DNA of 18,288 nucleotides from Candidatus Omnitrophota bacterium. Its GTDB lineage: Bacteria; Omnitrophota; Gorgyraeia; Gygaellales; Profunditerraquicolaceae. How positions within the stretch are numbered: the stretch's first letter is position 1; every line of letters begins with the position of its first letter. The DNA is taken from NCBI GenBank assembly GCA_017995695.1, contig JAGOIJ010000016.1, positions 1 through 18,288 on the forward strand, written 5' to 3'. The notes below the pieces were generated by a model. It searched no databases. It had not been told where the DNA came from and saw nothing but the letters and a program-made list of their open reading frames with translations. Position numbers and translations under genes: made by a program. This document shows, one piece after another, positions 15,020-18,288 of the stretch.

Positions 15020-16068
15020 AGCAGTTTCTCCCGCTTAAGAATCTCACCCTACTGGTTGCAACGTTTCTTATTTTCTTTCTTATCTGCGAACTTGCCTTAC
15101 GATTATCCGGTTTTTACCCGGTAAACTCGGAATGCCAGCCAGTGATTTATTCTTCTCATCTTGGTTGGGTGCTTAAACCGGATTACCAATGTCAATGGGA
15201 TTCGCTGGAGTGGAGCGTTGCGTATCAGACTAATGCGCTCGGTTTCAGGGATGATCATCATGAGTTGGGCAAGCAAACAGGCAAGAAGCGTATTGTGGTC
15301 TTGGGCGATTCAATGGCTGAAGGCTGGGGCGTTGAGCAAGACCAGATGTGGCAATCGCTTTTGCAGGATAAGCTGGGTGCACAATACGAGATAATCAATT
15401 GTGCTGTGCGCGGCTATGATCTTATTCAAGAGTATCGACAGTTTCAGGAGGTAGGGATTTTGTATGAGCCTGATCTGGTCATACAATTCTTGTGTGAGAA
15501 TGATTTTCCAGATGGGAGATTAAATATTACTCCGGAGTGGATCGGGTATAAACCCAGGTTTAGTTTAATTGATGATAGGCTTGTGTTTTCCCAAGAGGGG
15601 CCTGAGCCTGTGTTGTTGGTAAAACACGACACACCAGCGGTTGCTGTCAAACGCTTACTCAAAAAATCAGTTTTTTTGCTTTGGTTAAAGAAACGATATA
15701 CTTTGTTGCAGCCAAAACTTACATCGTTATTCACTTTTGGTCGAAAGTCGATGCCCAGCGCAGTGCCGCACATCGATGACTACGAGCGTGAATATGTTCA
15801 GGCAACGGAAGTTATTTATAAAGATTTTTCTCGGTTGGCTCGTGACCATCATTTTACGATGATCGTTGTCTGGCAGGCGTACGTTCCGGTGCCCGTTGGC
15901 CTTAAGCAGATCTTAGAAAATTCGGATATAGCGGTGCTCGAAATTAATCTTGCGCCCGAAGCGCGATTTCGCTTTGACCCACATGCTAATAAAACAGGCC
16001 ATCAGCAAATCGCTGATATCGTGCATGCGTTCTTGCAGGATCAGCGAGTTATCCAAGCTATGCCGTAA
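15016..16068 (+). CDS. Membrane-anchored SGNH/GDSL-family hydrolase
   Basis: The protein has 350 aa. A single hydrophobic helix (about 9-30) should anchor it with the catalytic domain outside the cytoplasm. SGNH blocks are VVLGDSMAEGWGV (Ser99 nucleophile), NCAVRGYD (Gly133 oxyanion), CENDF (Asn162) and the C-terminal FDPHANKTGH (Asp321 and His323 as likely triad members). Between them is a less conserved stretch with charged and aromatic residues (about 165-265). SGNH enzymes are esterases or acyltransferases that act on carbohydrate, lipid or protein esters; the cell-envelope location suggests deacylation or O-acylation of an envelope polymer, but that is inference. It overlaps recR by 4 bp, so it belongs to the dnaX-recR operon although its function is unrelated. 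Confidence 0.85.
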   Translation: MKQFLPLKNLTLLVATFLIFFLICELALRLSGFYPVNSECQPVIYSSHLGWVLKPDYQCQWDSLEWSVAYQTNALGFRDDHHELGKQTGKKRIVVLGDSMAEGWGVEQDQMWQSLLQDKLGAQYEIINCAVRGYDLIQEYRQFQEVGILYEPDLVIQFLCENDFPDGRLNITPEWIGYKPRFSLIDDRLVFSQEGPEPVLLVKHDTPAVAVKRLLKKSVFLLWLKKRYTLLQPKLTSLFTFGRKSMPSAVPHIDDYEREYVQATEVIYKDFSRLARDHHFTMIVVWQAYVPVPVGLKQILENSDIAVLEINLAPEARFRFDPHANKTGHQQIADIVHAFLQDQRVIQAMP

Positions 16069-16099
16069 CATGTTTTGCGATTTTCTTGTTGTATTATCA

Positions 16100-16117
16100 G
16101 GGGGGGGTAGGGTTAGG
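16100..16117 (+). other. G-rich tract between convergent genes
   Basis: Eight G in a row, then TA, GGG, TTA and GG, sit at the end of the 44-nt gap between the SGNH hydrolase and methyltransferase stops and run into the methyltransferase stop codon. The spacing allows a two-tetrad G-quadruplex on the + strand (C-rich on -). Function is unknown. Confidence 0.4.
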
Positions 16118-16976
16118 TTTTTTGAGCGATGATAACGCCGTAGCGAAGAAAATCGTAATGGGTTTTTATCATGCCATCGTAATATCGTTTTCCACGTTCT
16201 TGTGCTTCTAAGCCCATCAACTGTCCGTATAGCTCCCAATGTTTCTGAGCTCTTAAGCGAGAGCGCATCTTGATGTCTATTTTATCCGTGCAATCATAAG
16301 ATTCAAGTATGCTGAAGCCGGCTTGTTCAAGCAGCGCATTATAGGTGTCCAGGGTATCCTGGAACCAGATATCCTTTTTGTAAAGATCCCTGAATTCAGG
16401 AATAGGATCATACGCTTCGTTCAAGTCGCCTTTGTCTCCTTTAAGCCAAACATTAAATCCCAACAATGCTTTTGTTTGAAGGTGGGCGTGAATCCTGGCA
16501 AAGGCTTTTTCTTTATGCTGCCAGTGGCCGCAGGTTTCATTGACATAGGCTTTGGTAAAATCGTGCTTTTCTAGAGAAAAATCCTCAACGTTCTGCTCAA
16601 CGTAGCTAACCTTTTCTTCAATCCCGTGTAATCGCGCGCAAGCTTTAGCTTTGGCGATTTGAGCAGGGTTAATGTCAATGCCGACTATTTTGCAGCCAGT
16701 CATTTTAACGATCAAGCGGGAAGGGGCGCCGCTACCTTCGCCGGGGCTGAGCACGAAGTCATCTTTAGTAATATGCAGTTTATTAGCTAAGGCTGCAACA
16801 CCATTATGAAAAAAATGCGTTAACCCTTCTAAATCGTAGATTCTCCAATCAAGAGAGGTTTTAGGGTCGATGCCAAGAGACGAATATATTCTTGTTAGCA
16901 TGCCGTCATCATGCACGATGAAGCCGCCATCGGTTTGATAGGAGGCGATGAGATTATTTTTTACTGCGCTATCCAT
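16113..16976 (-). CDS. Class I SAM-dependent methyltransferase
   Basis: The protein has 287 aa. The SAM-binding core has motif I VLSPGEGSGAPSRLIV (83-98), motif II CKIVGIDINP (104-113) with the acidic residue on strand 2, and VEQNVEDF (about 135-142) for motif III. After it come AYVNETCGHW and KEKAFARIHAHL, the layout of small-molecule methyltransferases of the sterol, sarcosine or tocopherol type. The N-terminal 80 residues form a helical cap with a GGFIVHDDGM stretch. The substrate is not known. The ATG at 16976 has no clear Shine-Dalgarno sequence; no alternative start lies before motif I except Met26, which would remove much of the cap. It faces the SGNH gene tail to tail, and the strong promoter at 17107 points away from it. 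Confidence 0.8.
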   Translation of the reverse strand: MDSAVKNNLIASYQTDGGFIVHDDGMLTRIYSSLGIDPKTSLDWRIYDLEGLTHFFHNGVAALANKLHITKDDFVLSPGEGSGAPSRLIVKMTGCKIVGIDINPAQIAKAKACARLHGIEEKVSYVEQNVEDFSLEKHDFTKAYVNETCGHWQHKEKAFARIHAHLQTKALLGFNVWLKGDKGDLNEAYDPIPEFRDLYKKDIWFQDTLDTYNALLEQAGFSILESYDCTDKIDIKMRSRLRAQKHWELYGQLMGLEAQERGKRYYDGMIKTHYDFLRYGVIIAQKT

Positions 16977-17106
16977 AGGTTTTTTAAACGAGCGTGTGAT
17001 TTGTTTAGTTGAGATAATTCAAATCGACAGTGCGTAAATTTCCAACATATATTTTATCGTAAATGGTTAAAAAGTCAAACCGCTTGTTAGATTATCAATA
17101 ATTTAA

Positions 17107-17135
17107 TTGACACCATCTTTCATCATTGCTAAAAT
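17107..17135 (+). promoter_or_regulatory. Strong sigma-70-like promoter for a small lipoprotein
   Basis: A perfect TTGACA (17107-17112), a 17-bp spacer and TAAAAT (17130-17135) preceded by TGC (extended -10). Initiation near 17142 leaves a very short leader (about 15-18 nt) that contains AAGGAGGTGA. This is the closest match to consensus in the window. Confidence 0.8.
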
Positions 17136-17159
17136 GTGGAACAAATAAGGAGGTGAATG

Positions 17160-17297
17160 ATGAAAAAATATCGAGGTGCCGTAGCATTGGTTGTTTTAGT
17201 CCTTTTGGCGGGAGTTATGCTTGGTTGCGACAACAGGAGTCAGCTTGAGAAAGATGTGGATTCAGCAGCAGGTCAGGTTAAGGATGCGTTGAGATAA
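17160..17297 (+). CDS. Small entericidin-like lipoprotein
   Basis: The peptide has 45 aa. A charged start MKKYR is followed by a hydrophobic core and VMLGC, with Cys23 as the likely lipidation site; LAGVMLGC is a fair lipobox. The mature part is only about 23 residues, charged and polar (Asp, Glu, Lys, Gln), and ends in an SAAGQVKDALR segment. Size and layout match entericidin-type envelope lipoproteins, but no clear sequence identity to them is claimed. A near-ideal ribosome site AAGGAGGTGA (17147-17156) serves ATG 17160 or the adjacent ATG 17157. The strong promoter and terminator make this a monocistronic, probably highly expressed gene. It is too short for ordinary gene callers. Confidence 0.75.
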   Translation: MKKYRGAVALVVLVLLAGVMLGCDNRSQLEKDVDSAAGQVKDALR

Positions 17298-17311
17298 TTA
17301 TTGTTATACAG

Positions 17312-17345
17312 AAAAAAGCCCAGCTATTGTTAGCTGGGCTTTTTT
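17312..17345. terminator. Bidirectional intrinsic terminator
   Basis: A perfect 15-bp stem with a TTGT loop: AAAAAAGCCCAGCTA (17312-17326) pairs with TAGCTGGGCTTTTTT (17331-17345). Both strands end in six U after the hairpin, so it can end transcription of the small lipoprotein gene on + and of the exported-protein pair on -. Confidence 0.92.
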
Positions 17346-17354
17346 ACTATTTCC

Positions 17355-17564
17355 TTATTTAAGAAACTGCTGGGTTTTGCTTTGTTCTTCGGGATTGTTT
17401 TCTGAGACGCTCGTTTCCCCCGAAGTTATTCCTTCTGTTCTGCGCAGAGTGTCAATGGCGATTTCTCTGTTTTCGCCAAAAATTTTTGTTTTGTCCTCAT
17501 CTTTAATAATCACAAAACAGCCGGAAAGCAATGGCACGAGCAATACTAATAGTATGGTCTTCAT
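17355..17564 (-). CDS. Small predicted lipoprotein
   Basis: The protein has 69 aa. A signal sequence MKTILLVLLVPLLSGC has a good lipobox LLSGC (Cys16 as acylation site). The mature region is about 53 residues, charged (Glu, Lys, Asp, Arg), with no motif recognised. AAAGGAG lies seven bases before the ATG. It is transcribed just after the 135-aa exported protein (26-nt gap) and ends 9 bp before the shared bidirectional terminator. No function is claimed. Confidence 0.8.
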   Translation of the reverse strand: MKTILLVLLVPLLSGCFVIIKDEDKTKIFGENREIAIDTLRRTEGITSGETSVSENNPEEQSKTQQFLK

Positions 17565-17590
17565 AGTTAATCTCCTTTTATTATGCCTAC

Positions 17591-17998
17591 CTAATTCTTT
17601 TTATCAGGTTTATTTTTTATTACGTTGTCGGATTGATCAAAATATATTGGGCCATATGTCTCATCGACTCCCGCAACGCCGCCTCGTCTGTTTACCCAAA
17701 ACGTTTCATTAGTATTGTCATATATGATTGAGCAGCTAAAACAATCATAGCAATTTAAATGGAGCGAAGGCACTTCCCACCATTCATAAGCTGCATTTTT
17801 AATTTCATCCGCAATTTCTTTATCAAGCACGCTTAATCCCGGAAGACCGCATTCAGTGATGGTTAGTTTATCCAGCAACATTTTGATTTCTTCCGAGCAT
17901 TGTTTTTCTTGTCGGGAGGCCGTAGCTGTTTTACTTTCTTGAGCATAGCAAAGAGCGAGGGTGAACAAAATCAATAATGTTATGAAATTGACCTTCAT
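17591..17998 (-). CDS. Small exported protein with a CxxCxxC motif
   Basis: The protein has 135 aa. A Sec signal peptide (MKVN, hydrophobic 5-16, probable cleavage after CYA at residue 19) is followed by a mature domain with five cysteines: Cys34, Cys50 and the CYDCFSC triplet at 83-89. The stretch VNRRGGVAGVDETYGP and a Trp-Trp pair (74-75) also stand out. I do not recognise a family. A disulfide-stabilised periplasmic protein, or one that binds a metal through CxxCxxC, would fit. It is driven by its own promoter (18049-18076) and appears to form a two-gene unit with the downstream lipoprotein. A purine-rich GAGGGGG about 8 bases before the ATG may serve as the ribosome site. Confidence 0.8.
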   Translation of the reverse strand: MKVNFITLLILFTLALCYAQESKTATASRQEKQCSEEIKMLLDKLTITECGLPGLSVLDKEIADEIKNAAYEWWEVPSLHLNCYDCFSCSIIYDNTNETFWVNRRGGVAGVDETYGPIYFDQSDNVIKNKPDKKN

Positions 17999-18048
17999 CT
18001 TCTTGCCCCCTCTATAACTCTTTGTTTAAAAACAGCTATTTATGATTT

Positions 18049-18076
18049 ATTTTACCATAGTAGGTAGAGAAGTCAA
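18049..18076 (-). promoter_or_regulatory. Sigma-70-like promoter of the CxxCxxC protein gene
   Basis: On the minus strand TTGACT (18076-18071), a 16-bp spacer and TAAAAT (18054-18049), preceded by TGG (extended -10). The start would be near 18042, about 44 nt before ATG 17998. The 13-bp hairpin at 18090-18118 lies just upstream of the -35. Confidence 0.65.
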
Positions 18077-18089
18077 ATCCTTCAGCGAG

Positions 18090-18118
18090 GCGCCGAAAAT
18101 ACGATGTATTTTCGGCGC
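18090..18118. repeat. Perfect 13-bp inverted repeat
   Basis: GCGCCGAAAATAC, a 3-base loop GAT, then GTATTTTCGGCGC. No U tract follows on either strand, so it is not a standard terminator. It lies 13 bp upstream of the -35 of the minus-strand gene and is the first of three palindromes in the right-edge non-coding region. Confidence 0.85.
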
Positions 18119-18182
18119 TCCCTTGAACCTCGGACCTGTCGTCGCTTCGGCCTATCAAACAAAACCAGGCCTTCGCTCCTCC
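18119..18182. other. Non-coding spacer between palindromes
   Basis: No coding start or ribosome site is supported. Two short GC-rich direct matches (GTCGTCGCTTCGG and CCTTCGCTCCTCC) and a 5-bp inverted pair GGCCT/AGGCC (18149-18153, 18167-18171) are the only structure seen. The stretch looks more GC-rich than the coding regions. Confidence 0.4.
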
Positions 18183-18215
18183 CCATAAGGGAAACCCGTT
18201 TGGTTTCCCTTATGG
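18183..18215. repeat. Perfect 14-bp inverted repeat
   Basis: CCATAAGGGAAACC, a 5-base loop CGTTT, then GGTTTCCCTTATGG. It has the longest perfect stem in the cluster. There is no U tract downstream on the + strand. Confidence 0.85.
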
Positions 18216-18216
18216 C

Positions 18217-18247
18217 GTCCCGACAAAACGCTAGCATGCGTCGGGAC
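18217..18247. repeat. 8-bp inverted repeat with long loop
   Basis: GTCCCGAC (18217-18224) pairs with GTCGGGAC (18240-18247) across a 15-base loop that contains the small palindrome GCTAGC. It follows the previous hairpin after one base. Confidence 0.65.
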
Positions 18248-18288
18248 TGTCACCCCTTCCTTAGCAATGTAGATTCAAACCTTAAGAG

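Noticed and set aside
18090..18118. Hairpin as intrinsic terminator
   Set aside because: The stem is strong but neither strand has a U tract after it, and no gene is seen upstream within the window.
18119..18140. GGTTCAAG on the minus strand, like a tRNA T-loop
   Set aside because: The flanking bases do not form a T-stem, and no anticodon arm, acceptor stem or CCA end could be built around it.

Overview
The window reads as a compact chromosomal segment of a free-living, probably Gram-negative-type bacterium. It has Sec signal peptides, lipoprotein signals, dnaX-recR and bacterial sigma-70-like promoters. Genes are tightly packed, with several 4-bp ATGA or TTGA overlaps and convergent genes separated by 1 nt or overlapping. 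The mix of genes (carotenoid genes, M42 peptidase, TPR proteins, a membrane-anchored arylsulfotransferase-like protein, an N-terminally anchored SGNH hydrolase) resembles uncultured PVC-side lineages such as Omnitrophota. That placement is an impression from gene style, not a tested assignment. No mobile element, CRISPR array, tRNA or rRNA was seen.

Layout. (1) 1-3335: the 3' part of an alkaline-phosphatase-superfamily phosphodiesterase, a convergent membrane-anchored arylsulfotransferase-like protein, and a CapA-family metallophosphatase behind a strong promoter. (2) 3389-9198: M42 aminopeptidase then phytoene desaturase (crtI) on +; phytoene synthase (crtB) then ispH on -, overlapping by 16 bp; and a divergent + operon of two half-size lycopene cyclase subunits and a TPR protein, each overlapping the next by 4 bp. 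(3) 9200-12709: a GGPP-type polyprenyl diphosphate synthase (-), divergent from a MenA-like UbiA prenyltransferase, a type II NADH dehydrogenase-like flavoprotein and a DoxX-like membrane protein (+). (4) 12807-16068: dnaX, recR and an SGNH hydrolase, each overlapping the next. (5) 16113-18288: a SAM methyltransferase, three small exported proteins around a shared bidirectional terminator, and a cluster of perfect palindromes at the right edge.

How it fits together. IspH makes IPP/DMAPP, the polyprenyl synthase makes (by inference) GGPP, CrtB makes phytoene, CrtI desaturates it towards lycopene, and the heterodimeric cyclase closes the ionone ring or rings. The MenA-like prenyltransferase and NDH-2 look like a lipoquinone/respiratory module that could draw on the same prenyl diphosphate pool. 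Both divergent junctions (7602/7698 and 10240/10263) place -10-like hexamers 6-7 nt before the ATGs. This suggests leaderless transcripts and shared control of the isoprenoid genes.

Nothing here is clearly a new defence or mobile system. The items most worth a second look are the leaderless divergent promoters, the TPR gene inside the cyclase operon, the A8 slippage candidate in dnaX, the small exported proteins and the palindrome cluster.
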